Source: RUG11551 sp045546875 (lineage in GTDB: Bacteria; Planctomycetota; Planctomycetia; Pirellulales; Thermoguttaceae). From it: a DNA stretch of 9,430 bases. The stretch spans positions 1-9,430 of the forward strand of contig JAZQDP010000507.1 of assembly GCA_045546875.1 (NCBI GenBank), written 5' to 3'. Each line of letters opens with the position of its first letter. The stretch's first letter is position 1. The translations under genes and the position numbers were made by a program. Below, one piece after another: positions 1 to 7,380 of this stretch. The notes beneath the pieces were generated by a model, which did not search any database, had not been told where the DNA came from, and saw only the letters and a list, made by a program, of their open reading frames with translations.

Positions 1-647
1 CCGTGAACGAGGCACATTGGGGCGCTTTTGGCGTCAAATTTGAAGTCCTTGAGGATGGGGACGTCAATTCCCTTTTTTGTGTTGGGACCTGTCGCGCCGT
101 CTTCCAAAACGTAAGCTGGATAGATGGGAATGGCGAAGTTGAGATGGCACGGGACTTTGTCCAGGTCGTCAATTGGCTCGTACGCTGGCGTTTGGGAGTT
201 GACGGCGCTGAGAACCGTTAAATGCCCGCCGGCGGAGAACCCGATCATGCCGATTTTTTCCGGGTTGACGCCCCATTTTTCAGCGTTCTGCCGAACGTGC
301 TTGATAGTTCTTTGAGCGTCCTGCCAGGCGGCGCGGTAAATCTCAATCCCTGCCCGACGCGGAACGCGGTATTCCAACAGAACTGTCGTAATGCCTTTTT
401 CCAGGAACATGTCGACGATTCTTTTCCCTTCGTAGGAAACGAGTTCCTGATACCCGCCGCCGGGACAGACAATTAAGCAGGAGTCAGTCGTTTTCTTTTC
501 CGGCTGAAAAACAGTGAACTTGGGAGCGGGGAAATCGCCCTTTTCGCCCGGCGCCAAACCGCGCCAGACGGGAAACGTTTCCTGAGCAAAACTGGAAGAA
601 ACAAGCATCGATAACGCTGCGGCAATGGAAAATAAAATGCGATTCAT
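1..647 (-). CDS. Secreted alpha/beta-hydrolase esterase (BD-FAE / acetyl-esterase-like), C-terminus cut by window edge
   Basis: This is the first 215 codons of an exported esterase; the frame stays open to base 1. It starts MNRILFSIAAALSMLVSSSFA followed by QET, a classic signal peptide with probable cleavage after A21 (S-F-A). The mature part has an oxyanion-hole loop C61-P-G-G-G-Y66 and a nucleophile elbow G136-F-S138-A-G-G-H142, so S138 is the predicted catalytic serine. The visible part ends in L-V-H-G, which in this fold leads into the segment with the catalytic Asp; that Asp and the His lie outside the window. The pattern fits the Aes/BD-FAE group of alpha/beta hydrolases, which deacetylate or de-esterify sugars and polysaccharides, usually about 280-310 aa long. 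The exact substrate cannot be read. The ATG at 645-647 is chosen because it begins the signal peptide directly; no clear Shine-Dalgarno precedes it. A good promoter at 716-744 suggests transcription separate from the upstream operon. Confidence 0.9.
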   Translation of the reverse strand, partial: MNRILFSIAAALSMLVSSSFAQETFPVWRGLAPGEKGDFPAPKFTVFQPEKKTTDSCLIVCPGGGYQELVSYEGKRIVDMFLEKGITTVLLEYRVPRRAGIEIYRAAWQDAQRTIKHVRQNAEKWGVNPEKIGMIGFSAGGHLTVLSAVNSQTPAYEPIDDLDKVPCHLNFAIPIYPAYVLEDGATGPNTKKGIDVPILKDFKFDAKSAPMCLVH

Positions 648-715
648 ATTTAATCGGGGAGTTAGGGAATGAGGTGAATGAGCGGAACGCTTTTCGTTCT
701 CGAAACTCACGCTCT

Positions 716-744
716 ATTATAATATAGAATCGCAGAATTGACAA
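716..744 (-). promoter_or_regulatory. Sigma70-type promoter for the esterase gene
   Basis: Read on the minus strand, TTGTCA (744-739) is followed after exactly 17 nt by a perfect TATAAT (721-716). The predicted transcription start is near 709, giving a leader of about 60 nt before the esterase ATG at 647. It lies downstream of the helicase stop, so the esterase has its own promoter. Seen directly as a consensus match; activity is inferred. Confidence 0.65.
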
Positions 745-755
745 GAGGGAGCGGA

Positions 756-782
756 GGAATGCGGAATTCGGAATGCGGAATT
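756..782. repeat. Tandem 13-bp repeat, two copies
   Basis: The 13-mer GGAATGCGGAATT occurs at 756-768 and again at 770-782, separated by one C, giving a 14-bp period. It lies in the spacer between the helicase 3' end and the esterase promoter and is not part of any credible ORF. It looks like an interspersed intergenic repeat; further copies would have to be sought outside the window. Confidence 0.7.
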
Positions 783-829
783 ACGCAAAGCGATTGTCAA
801 TGAAAGGCGGTACGAAGCGAGTGAAACGA

Positions 830-841
830 GCGTAGTTACGC
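830..841. repeat. Short palindrome in a repetitive spacer
   Basis: GCGTA-GT-TACGC is a perfect 5-bp inverted repeat with a 2-nt centre. It sits at the end of a purine-rich stretch (811-831) in which CGAAGCGAG and CGAGCG recur. It continues the repeat-rich spacer that begins at 756. It could be part of a dispersed element together with the hairpin at 851-870. No function can be assigned. Confidence 0.4.
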
Positions 842-850
842 TTAGGCGAG

Positions 851-870
851 CCGGGAACGTCAGTTCCCGG
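851..870 (-). terminator. Strong GC-rich hairpin downstream of the helicase gene, possible terminator
   Basis: CCGGGAAC (851-858) and GTTCCCGG (863-870) form a perfect 8-bp stem with a 4-nt loop. It starts 33 nt after the stop codon of the helicase gene in the direction of its transcription and precedes the esterase promoter, the right place to end the operon transcript or protect its 3' end. No T-tract follows it on the minus strand, so it is not a textbook intrinsic terminator. It may equally be a dispersed repeat unit. The hairpin is seen; termination is inferred. Confidence 0.4.
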
Positions 871-902
871 GACTCTACCGATAACGTTTGAGTGGTCACA
901 TT

Positions 903-3900
903 TCACGACACTGTTTTATCTTGCTGTTTTCCGAAAAATGGACTCAAGTTGAAGAAAAGCTCTTGAAGCCGTTCTTTCGGAATGTTGGCGTTATCGAGAC
1001 TTCGGAGCAGTTCTTCCTGATTAGGCTGCCCGAGCGTGAGACGGTACATGGACAAAACCTTGATAATCCAGTTGTACTTTTCCTGATCTTTACTGAACGG
1101 ATACGCCGGGACGATGCGTTCAATGGGATATTTGAACTCAAAGTCTTCCGGCAGAATCCAATAGGGAACCATTCCGCCGTTTTTGTCGTTGTCTTCATTG
1201 ACGACTTTATCGATAAGCGATTTCCAATAATTGGAAATTGAAAGTCCATCGGCGTAATCGCTGTTGGCTAACGACTGCCGAATCGCCAACGACATGTACC
1301 GATTGATCCGCCCTTCCCGCTGTTCCATATCAATCGGATTGTTGGGCAGATTCCAGTGCATGATCTTTCGGCAATAGGCGTGGAAATCCAGCCCTTCCTG
1401 ACCAATGGACGTCGTCGATAAAACAAACGGTCGGAACGGCATATTGAACGCAGTGCGAATAGCGTCAGCGCGCAATACGGTTTCGTCTGTTTGTTTGGAA
1501 TTGTAATACCCCATTGCGAAATTGGTTCGCATGGAAATCTGCTCTTCGGAACGCTTTTGACCTCTGTGAAGGAACGAATCTCTGGTATCGACAACCGTTC
1601 GGCTGGCGCTGAGATAGGGAACTCGCTGTTCGTTTTTCCCCTCAGTCTGTTGAGGCGTCATATTTTGAATAAACGTGTCTGCATTTACGCATACAAAGGC
1701 GTATTCGTCCAGCATCGCCTGGAAATTTCCTTCAGCGCAGTATTTCAGTACGTTGAAATAATAATAGATGTTTTTTGATTTAGGAAAAATCCGTTTGATA
1801 ATCGCCTGGGCGTTTCTTCTGTTGAACAGAGTTGTAATGCCTTCTGCCAATCGCTGAGCAATGTGGCGAATATTTTCTGAAATGGAATCCTTGCCAAATT
1901 GCCGCAACGTTCTCAGAGCGCAGACAGCTGGCGAGGCGACCGCCATATAGGCTAATATCTCTGCTGAACGATTGGGAACGATAATGCGTCCTGTTCGTTT
2001 GGAATGAGAACTCCCTTCTAACGCTTTGAGCAACAACAATACATGTCCCGCGTTGTTTTTGGGATTGTCGACAAGCTGATAATTATCTTTTAATTTGTCG
2101 ATTTTGCTTTGAATGTCTTTCTGTACAGCGGCAAGGATTTCCGACAGCGATTGCCCATCAAATTTTAAAGGATTATAAAGTTTAGCCAGAAACTTTGAAG
2201 GATAGGTCAAAAGATCTTTCGATCTGTCTTTTAACACATTGGATTCCGTTGGATTGATGTATTTATACGCTATTCTGCGAGCTTGTTTGTTGAGCTTGCC
2301 GAAAACGCGTCTTTCCGCTTCGTAGCTTGTCATTGCCGCCGTCATGCGGGGAACCATTTCCCAGGCGGAAAAGAGAAGCAGTTTGGAAAAGCCTTTGTTG
2401 GCGTCGAAAACCTGTCCGATGCGATTTTTTGCCTCTGCGGCTGTATAGTACGGATGACTTGGGGGAATCCACAATAACAGCTCAGTGTGTTTTCCCTCTG
2501 GCAGGATTTCGTTATACAATTCCTGAAGCTTGGCGTTGTTGGCAGGAATTGGTTTGTATGAATTAATCGCTTTCCTGTTCAAAAACGACGTGTTGTCTTT
2601 GGGAACGGCGTCTTTGTTGCGTTTACTGGCAATTCGTTCCTGAAGAGTATTGTAAATCTTGTATTGATCGCGCATAAACGACAGCAAATACGGCGAAGAT
2701 TTTGCGTATTCAACAGGAATAGGGGGAAGTTCAGCGTATTGAGTAAACTTACAGACGTTAAAGTATGACAGAACGTCCCCTTCTGAAATTGCCATTGAGT
2801 TATTGTTGGTTTCCCAGGATGCAGTTTTAATGATTCTGTCGTTTCGCCGTTCCGTTCGGCTGAGAACAGAACGGAGTTCCTTTTCCGCCTGATTCTTTTT
2901 TGTTATGAGAATAGACCAGTCTTTTTGACGCAGTTCCTGCAAAGAATTGGAATGTTCTTTCCAGACAGACTCAAAATCGCCAAATTTTTTGCCGCTGTCG
3001 GGGTCGCCGTACAGGAACCGGAAAACGCTTTTGAAGTCTTCAAAATGTTCGTTTGTATTGGACTCAAGCGCCTCCGCCAGAGTAGAGTACGGTTTGTACG
3101 GAGTAGCGGACAGGAGCAGAATCTTGGTTTTTAACGGGTTGTCGTTATTGAAAAAGTGATGGCAAAGAATTCCCAAATCGGAATCTTCAGAACACGTGAT
3201 GAGCGAATTAAAACGCTGGAATTCGTCCATCATTACCAAATCCGGCTGGAGTTTGGAAATGCTCAGCCGGGCAAAGACGCGGCGCAATTCCGGAACGATC
3301 CAATAATACAGATCGTCATTCATTTGAACGTAGGGCTGAAAATAGTTGTCCCATTGTTCGTAACACGGCATTTGAGGCAAGAATTCCTTTAACGACGGGT
3401 ACAGATTTTCCGGATACCTGTCTTTGTGCGCCTCGTGGATTTCGTCAATTTGTTCTTGATATGTTTCAACGTAATAATCCCAGTATTTAATCTCTTTGTA
3501 GTTGAGCAGCTTTTCGAGCTTGCTGATTTTTCTGGAATCGTCTTTGAAGTAATCAAAGTCTTTAAGAATGCAGAACATCAGCGCGCGTTCTTTAACTGTG
3601 CCGCACCCGTTTTTCATATCCAGAGACGTAGAAGGCGTCATTGGCAAGAGCTGACAGTTTCTTTTCTCTTTGCTGCAATCCGCTTCCTGTTTGGCAATGA
3701 TCAGATGCTGCATGGAAAGCCGACTTTCCGAAATGGACGTCTGCGAATCGCGGGGAATGCCCAATTTGGATTCGTTTTGCCTGGCGATAATCTCGTTAGA
3801 GCAAATGTACACAACTTTGAACAGGTCGTCATTGAGTTCTTCGATATGCCAATGTTTGACTTTATCGATAACCTCTCTGGCGACGATCGTTTTGCCCAAT

Positions 3901-4013
3901 CCGACTTCGTCTGCAAGCAGAACGCGGTTTTGTTTTTCGTCATGGAAGATGCTGAAAATGCGATCTGCCGTGGCTTTTTGAAATTTTGTTAAATTGTATT
4001 GTTTTGAACTCAT
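903..4013 (-). CDS. Superfamily 2 DNA helicase/translocase, SNF2/HepA-like, third gene of the operon
   Basis: A 1036-aa ATP-driven motor, probably acting on double-stranded DNA in the cytoplasm. Motifs in order: Q-motif-like F11-Q12; Walker A D35-E-V-G-L-G-K41-T42, the wording typical of SNF2/HepA proteins; Walker B D263-E-F-Q-R-F268, with DEFQ in place of DEAH; motif III S302-A-T-P305; a motif IV-like strand K-L-L-L-F548-S-A-W; motif V G871-Q-E-G-L-D-F-H878; motif VI Q898-R-E-G-R902-I-N-R905. Both RecA lobes therefore look complete and active. About 320 residues lie between motifs IV and V, much more than usual, so the second lobe carries a large insertion. The ATG lies 24 nt after the stop of the PLD-like gene, so the two are surely co-transcribed; no clear Shine-Dalgarno precedes it. 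It resembles helicases of defence loci, including the DrmD/HepA kind, but family membership below SF2 is uncertain. Confidence 0.9.
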   Translation of the reverse strand: MSSKQYNLTKFQKATADRIFSIFHDEKQNRVLLADEVGLGKTIVAREVIDKVKHWHIEELNDDLFKVVYICSNEIIARQNESKLGIPRDSQTSISESRLSMQHLIIAKQEADCSKEKRNCQLLPMTPSTSLDMKNGCGTVKERALMFCILKDFDYFKDDSRKISKLEKLLNYKEIKYWDYYVETYQEQIDEIHEAHKDRYPENLYPSLKEFLPQMPCYEQWDNYFQPYVQMNDDLYYWIVPELRRVFARLSISKLQPDLVMMDEFQRFNSLITCSEDSDLGILCHHFFNNDNPLKTKILLLSATPYKPYSTLAEALESNTNEHFEDFKSVFRFLYGDPDSGKKFGDFESVWKEHSNSLQELRQKDWSILITKKNQAEKELRSVLSRTERRNDRIIKTASWETNNNSMAISEGDVLSYFNVCKFTQYAELPPIPVEYAKSSPYLLSFMRDQYKIYNTLQERIASKRNKDAVPKDNTSFLNRKAINSYKPIPANNAKLQELYNEILPEGKHTELLLWIPPSHPYYTAAEAKNRIGQVFDANKGFSKLLLFSAWEMVPRMTAAMTSYEAERRVFGKLNKQARRIAYKYINPTESNVLKDRSKDLLTYPSKFLAKLYNPLKFDGQSLSEILAAVQKDIQSKIDKLKDNYQLVDNPKNNAGHVLLLLKALEGSSHSKRTGRIIVPNRSAEILAYMAVASPAVCALRTLRQFGKDSISENIRHIAQRLAEGITTLFNRRNAQAIIKRIFPKSKNIYYYFNVLKYCAEGNFQAMLDEYAFVCVNADTFIQNMTPQQTEGKNEQRVPYLSASRTVVDTRDSFLHRGQKRSEEQISMRTNFAMGYYNSKQTDETVLRADAIRTAFNMPFRPFVLSTTSIGQEGLDFHAYCRKIMHWNLPNNPIDMEQREGRINRYMSLAIRQSLANSDYADGLSISNYWKSLIDKVVNEDNDKNGGMVPYWILPEDFEFKYPIERIVPAYPFSKDQEKYNWIIKVLSMYRLTLGQPNQEELLRSLDNANIPKERLQELFFNLSPFFGKQQDKTVS

Positions 4014-4037
4014 GATAGCAGATAACAGGATATTGGT

Positions 4038-5897
4038 TTATTGTTGTTTATTATTGCTAAGCGCCTGACTGAACGTTTCGAGCATTTTTACAAGCTGACT
4101 GTCGACTTTGTCTTCCGAGACGGATTCGATAAAGTTTTTGAGTTCCTCGAAAGGTTCGTCATTTGAAACGGCAACCTGTAAAGCGCGTTCGTAAATGCCT
4201 TTGGGAATGTACGCACTTTTTCCTGCCAGAGAGTTGGCGGAATTGTCAAGGGCGTTCATTTCCCATTGAGACACGACGCTGGCGGGAAGGTCAGCCAAAA
4301 TCAACTCGACCATCTTGTAAAAATCGGTTTTGTTTTCAATAATCGAGTTGAAAATCGCCTTGTTGCGTTCCGCAATGGGCAAATTTTTTGTCTCAATAAT
4401 TTTGATAAATCGATCGTTTGGCGTTTCGATAATATAGAAATTGGACAGCTGTTCTACCGACAGCCCCGTAATTTTGGTCTCTGGCGCCGTCAGTTCTACA
4501 GCGGAATCTCCAGCGCTGACAGGCGCTATTTTGATTGCTGATTCCAACGGTTCATCCGCTCGGACGATAATCGCGTATTTATCGCCGTCTGGCTGAACTT
4601 CGGCGCCGCTGATCGCTTGACACAATTTACGGCGGTTGAAAATCTTAAAATCGTTTTTATCGTCGGAATCCTCGGCGGTTTCGTCTTCAAATGATTCGAT
4701 TTCTTCAAACGGGGAATTGAGCAACGTCCCATCCTCGTCGATTTGGAAGAGTTCTTCACAAAGGGATTCATACGTTACAGATCTGGCATTGGACGGCAAT
4801 TCCAGTTGAAGCATGAATTCCACGTTTTGATTAAACGCCTGATTTGTCGCGTTGGCGGAACCCGTCAAGAGCATATTTCGTTTATCAGAACGATAAAAGT
4901 ACATCTTGGCGTGAATGTCGCGGTATGGAACAATTTCGTTTGCGTTCGATTCCGATTGCGTTGAATCTTCAATAAGTTCGTCATTATTCAGAACCGATTT
5001 GAGACAGTATGCGTTTGAGAAACTTTCCCAGATGTTTTTGGTCAAAGACGACTTGCGCGTTAAAAGCGACGACACCTCCGGCGTAGTTCCGTTATCGGTA
5101 AGCTCTTTAATAAAATCCTCGCCCAGGAAAGGAGAAACGACAATAAGCCATTCTTTTTCACATTTGAGCATAGGAATGCGGTTCTTTCTGTATTGTTCGG
5201 AAATGCCCAATGGGATAAACCAGCATGAAGAATAAACGCCGTTATCGTCCAGCAGAACGGGTTCGCTTCGGGAAACGAAATCTTTGAGCGTTTCGATTGA
5301 ACTCTTTTTCTCCTCCGGAGTGAAGTGAGCAAGATAGTCCAGCCAATCAGTAAGCGGTTTTGTTCGTTCAGTGGACTCGTTTGTCGCTTTGTCTTTGACT
5401 GCCGCTTCCAGAGCGACGGCGTAATCCAGATTTGAACTTTTTGATAAATTGCGTGACGAAACAATTACTTTGATATACGGTCGCGCGTTTTCGTTGTTTG
5501 CCGTTGGCTTGTATAACAGAATCCAGACTTTGGGATGAAAAATCCCATCGTGAGGGAATTTTGCCTTGGTTGGATTGACTTCAAAAATACATTTATCCAT
5601 CAAACCGGTGAATATTTTTTGATTTTTCGGAACGGAAACGGAACAGTCGTTGCAGTAAAAAGCCAGTTTGTCTGAATACTTTTGGATTCCCCGCAGTAAT
5701 TGCAGCTTTGAATTTGCCGGCGTTTGAGCCTGTATTTCGTCCTTCATTCCCAGCGAATAAAATACGCCTAGAACAGTCTCAAAATCTAACGTAAACGTAC
5801 AGGCTACGCCGGTTTCCAGCTCGTAACCAAAATGAGGCGTAAGGGCGGAAGAGAGCGTTATTCTGCTGTCCTTAACATTTAATTGACACTTTTTCAT
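4038..5897 (-). CDS. Phospholipase-D-superfamily protein with two catalytic half motifs (probable nuclease or phosphodiesterase)
   Basis: A 619-aa cytoplasmic protein without signal peptide or membrane segment. The first PLD half motif is H121-P-K123 followed by S147-S-R-N150-L-S152. The second is H329-A-K331 followed by G346-S-A-N349-A-T351. Two half sites in one chain let a single polypeptide build a full active site, with one His as nucleophile and one as general acid. The usual Asp four residues after each Lys is absent (L and R there), as in the HKN motifs of tyrosyl-DNA phosphodiesterase 1. A very acidic stretch follows at about 386-416, and the C-terminal 200 residues show nothing I recognise. 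It is the middle gene of the operon, 3 nt after the DUF6361-like gene and 24 nt before the helicase gene. An AAGGAG site confirms the start. Substrate is unknown; DNA or RNA backbone cleavage guided by the helicase is the most natural guess. Confidence 0.85.
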   Translation of the reverse strand: MKKCQLNVKDSRITLSSALTPHFGYELETGVACTFTLDFETVLGVFYSLGMKDEIQAQTPANSKLQLLRGIQKYSDKLAFYCNDCSVSVPKNQKIFTGLMDKCIFEVNPTKAKFPHDGIFHPKVWILLYKPTANNENARPYIKVIVSSRNLSKSSNLDYAVALEAAVKDKATNESTERTKPLTDWLDYLAHFTPEEKKSSIETLKDFVSRSEPVLLDDNGVYSSCWFIPLGISEQYRKNRIPMLKCEKEWLIVVSPFLGEDFIKELTDNGTTPEVSSLLTRKSSLTKNIWESFSNAYCLKSVLNNDELIEDSTQSESNANEIVPYRDIHAKMYFYRSDKRNMLLTGSANATNQAFNQNVEFMLQLELPSNARSVTYESLCEELFQIDEDGTLLNSPFEEIESFEDETAEDSDDKNDFKIFNRRKLCQAISGAEVQPDGDKYAIIVRADEPLESAIKIAPVSAGDSAVELTAPETKITGLSVEQLSNFYIIETPNDRFIKIIETKNLPIAERNKAIFNSIIENKTDFYKMVELILADLPASVVSQWEMNALDNSANSLAGKSAYIPKGIYERALQVAVSNDEPFEELKNFIESVSEDKVDSQLVKMLETFSQALSNNKQQ

Positions 5898-5900
5898 GCG

Positions 5901-7163
5901 TTATCTCCTTGTATTGTTCAGTCCCTCAAGAATGTCCCGGATAATGCCCCCTGCCCGATACGATCTGTAATCCAGTTTCATCCAGGAAACGGCTTCGACG
6001 CTGTTATACGGGGATTGATAGGGCGTTTTTTCGTAATCGAAAGAACCTATTTTTCGACGATTTCCTTTGAGTTCTTTTTCTCGCTGTTGCACGCGTTCTT
6101 CAAACCTTTTCCATTCGCCTGATTTGGCGAAGCTGAGCAATTCTTTGAGGAATGCCTTCTGTTGGGTTGACGCTTTGGTTTTTAACAGAATTTCATCCAG
6201 CGGCACAAGGTTGAAATCCTGATTCTTCCAATCGTCAAACGCATCTTTGAGGAAGGCGTCGTTTCTATCGGAAAGCAGATAATTGTACGCAATATGCGCA
6301 CCGTAAATAAAATTACGAAACGCTTTTGCAAGCTGAAAAACCTGCTTCATGTTTTCGTCCAGAGCGACTTCCGGAATCTCGTCGAAATTTTTAAAATCGC
6401 AGGAGATTCCATTATCACGGCAGTATTTCAGCAGCTGCGCCAAGGCGGAATTTTTTGACGACGGAGAAGCAAGTATTTTACTGCAGATAAACTTAGCCTC
6501 GTCATAGGTCAAGTTCATATTTAATCCTTCCCGCCAGTTGTCATGGTTCCACGTTACTGGAGAGTACAGGTCTGGATAGTCCAAGCAGGCGTCTGGAGCG
6601 TCCTCGAAGTAATCGTCATTGTTTTTGTTGTCTTTAACGGACGAATTGCGCTTTTGCTCGGCTTCAACCGCATTGTAGCAGATTGAATCGCACATCTGAG
6701 AAAACGACAAATTGGGATTGACCATGCGGAAGGTTGTCAGCGCGCCCCAGTAAATGAACGTTGGTTTTTGTACGACATTGCGAGCGCGAATTCCGATTAC
6801 GCCGCGTTCATTGAGCCCATTGGTTTTAAAGACGTCGACTAAATCGTCCTGCTTTTTATTTAAGAACTCGCCAAGAGCCTGCCTGGTAATTGGACTGTTT
6901 TTTCTGGCGGCTTTGCGAGCTTCTTTGTCCGCTTCCTGAAACAGATAAAGCAGAATAACCAAATATTTGGCTCTGGTTTGGATGGTGGTGATGCCAGGAA
7001 AGAGCATGTTGGAGAAGGCGTCGCGGATTGTACCGATGCCCAGTTCGTCCAACGTTCCTTTTTCCTGTAATAAACTCAGCAGTACTTTAATTTTCTCCTG
7101 CTCTTCCTGGTTGTTGTCCAGCCAGCCTAAAGACATAGGGACTGTTTGTTGAATCTTGTTCAT
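5901..7163 (-). CDS. DUF6361-like protein of unknown function, first gene of the operon
   Basis: A 420-aa soluble protein. Its N-terminus carries the pattern I associate with DUF6361: S-L-G-W14-L-D16, then D39-E-L-G-I-G44 ..R47-D48-A-F, F55-P-G57 and I61-Q-T-R-A-K-Y67. The invariant-looking Arg, Asp and Lys in this block could form a binding or catalytic site, but no nuclease, ATPase or DNA-binding motif can be named. The middle has a low-complexity acidic stretch (around 178-200, rich in Asp and Asn). The C-terminus ends in a conserved-looking S-W-M-K-L-D-Y-R-S-Y-R-A-G-G segment. The ATG at 7163 is the first in frame; M10 is an alternative that would start right at S-L-G-W. Neither has a clear Shine-Dalgarno. 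It leads the operon, just after a divergent promoter region and 3 nt before the PLD-like gene, which argues that its role is joined to that of the nuclease and helicase. Family assignment is from memory of the motif pattern. Confidence 0.8.
   Translation of the reverse strand: MNKIQQTVPMSLGWLDNNQEEQEKIKVLLSLLQEKGTLDELGIGTIRDAFSNMLFPGITTIQTRAKYLVILLYLFQEADKEARKAARKNSPITRQALGEFLNKKQDDLVDVFKTNGLNERGVIGIRARNVVQKPTFIYWGALTTFRMVNPNLSFSQMCDSICYNAVEAEQKRNSSVKDNKNNDDYFEDAPDACLDYPDLYSPVTWNHDNWREGLNMNLTYDEAKFICSKILASPSSKNSALAQLLKYCRDNGISCDFKNFDEIPEVALDENMKQVFQLAKAFRNFIYGAHIAYNYLLSDRNDAFLKDAFDDWKNQDFNLVPLDEILLKTKASTQQKAFLKELLSFAKSGEWKRFEERVQQREKELKGNRRKIGSFDYEKTPYQSPYNSVEAVSWMKLDYRSYRAGGIIRDILEGLNNTRR
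5905..5910 (-). promoter_or_regulatory. Strong Shine-Dalgarno site of the PLD-like gene
   Basis: On the minus strand AAGGAG is followed by 7 nt and the ATG at 5897-5895. The site lies inside the last codons of the upstream DUF6361-like gene (TAA at 5903-5901), so the two genes are tightly packed and translation may be coupled. It is the only gene in the operon with an obvious ribosome binding site. Confidence 0.8.
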
Positions 7164-7235
7164 GGTTAGTTTTGAATATGAATTAGCGAGTATATGGCGG
7201 AAACTGTTTCCCTGCTAATTTTTAATTATGTGATT

Positions 7236-7263
7236 ATTATACACGAAAACGAAAACCGGGCAA
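7236..7263 (-). promoter_or_regulatory. Sigma70-type promoter for the three-gene operon
   Basis: On the minus strand TTGCCC (7263-7258; 4 of 6 consensus bases) is followed after 16 nt by a perfect TATAAT (7241-7236). The predicted start is near 7229, leaving a leader of about 65 nt before the ATG at 7163. It is the best match between the two divergent genes on this strand. The spacer contains the direct repeat CGAAAACGAAAAC (plus strand). Confidence 0.55.
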
Positions 7264-7269
7264 TAGGGG

Positions 7270-7288
7270 TATGACAGACTATGTCGTA
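7270..7288. promoter_or_regulatory. Imperfect 19-bp dyad, candidate operator
   Basis: TATGACA (7270-7276) and TGTCGTA (7282-7288) are inverted repeats matching at 6 of 7 positions around a 5-nt centre. The dyad lies between the two divergent promoters, just upstream of the -35 element of the minus-strand one and about 35 nt upstream of the plus-strand one. This is a natural place for a dimeric regulator, though no regulator gene is in the window. The symmetry is seen; the role is inferred. Confidence 0.35.
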
Positions 7289-7322
7289 TCATCCAATTTT
7301 TTAATATTTTATGAGTTGACTA

Positions 7323-7351
7323 TTGACATTTTGGGAATTATGTGTAATAAT
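7323..7351 (+). promoter_or_regulatory. Sigma70-type promoter with extended -10 for the UvrD-like gene
   Basis: A perfect TTGACA (7323-7328), a 17-nt spacer and AATAAT (7346-7351; 5 of 6 consensus bases) preceded by TGT at 7343-7345, which serves as a TGn extended -10. A second TTGAC lies 7 nt upstream (7316-7320). The predicted start near 7358 gives a leader of about 110 nt before the ATG at 7470. Confidence 0.65.
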
Positions 7352-7380
7352 AATCCTCATGCGTTGGTAGAGAGTTGAGG

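Noticed and set aside
851..870. Textbook intrinsic terminator
   Set aside because: The stem is strong, but there is no run of T after it in either direction, so it is listed only as a possible terminator or repeat unit.
717..899. 60-codon minus-strand frame in the spacer
   Set aside because: It is built from the tandem repeat, the palindrome and the hairpin, overlaps the esterase promoter, and has repeat-derived composition with no coding character.
888..1241. 117-codon plus-strand frame overlapping the helicase 3' end
   Set aside because: It is antisense to the helicase C-terminus, has no ribosome binding site, and shows no recognisable motif.
3426..3992. 188-codon open frame on the plus strand
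   Set aside because: It lies fully inside and antisense to the 5' part of the SF2 helicase gene, whose Walker A motif occupies the same DNA. Its translation is Phe/Val-rich in the way typical of reverse-strand shadows and matches no family.
903..7163. Assignment to a named defence system (DISARM, Mokosh, Hachiman)
   Set aside because: A PLD protein and a SNF2-like helicase recall DISARM, but no methyltransferase or DrmB-like gene is present. As I recall, Mokosh pairs PLD with an SF1-type RNA helicase, whereas this one has SF2 motifs. Hachiman needs a DUF1837 protein, which I do not see.
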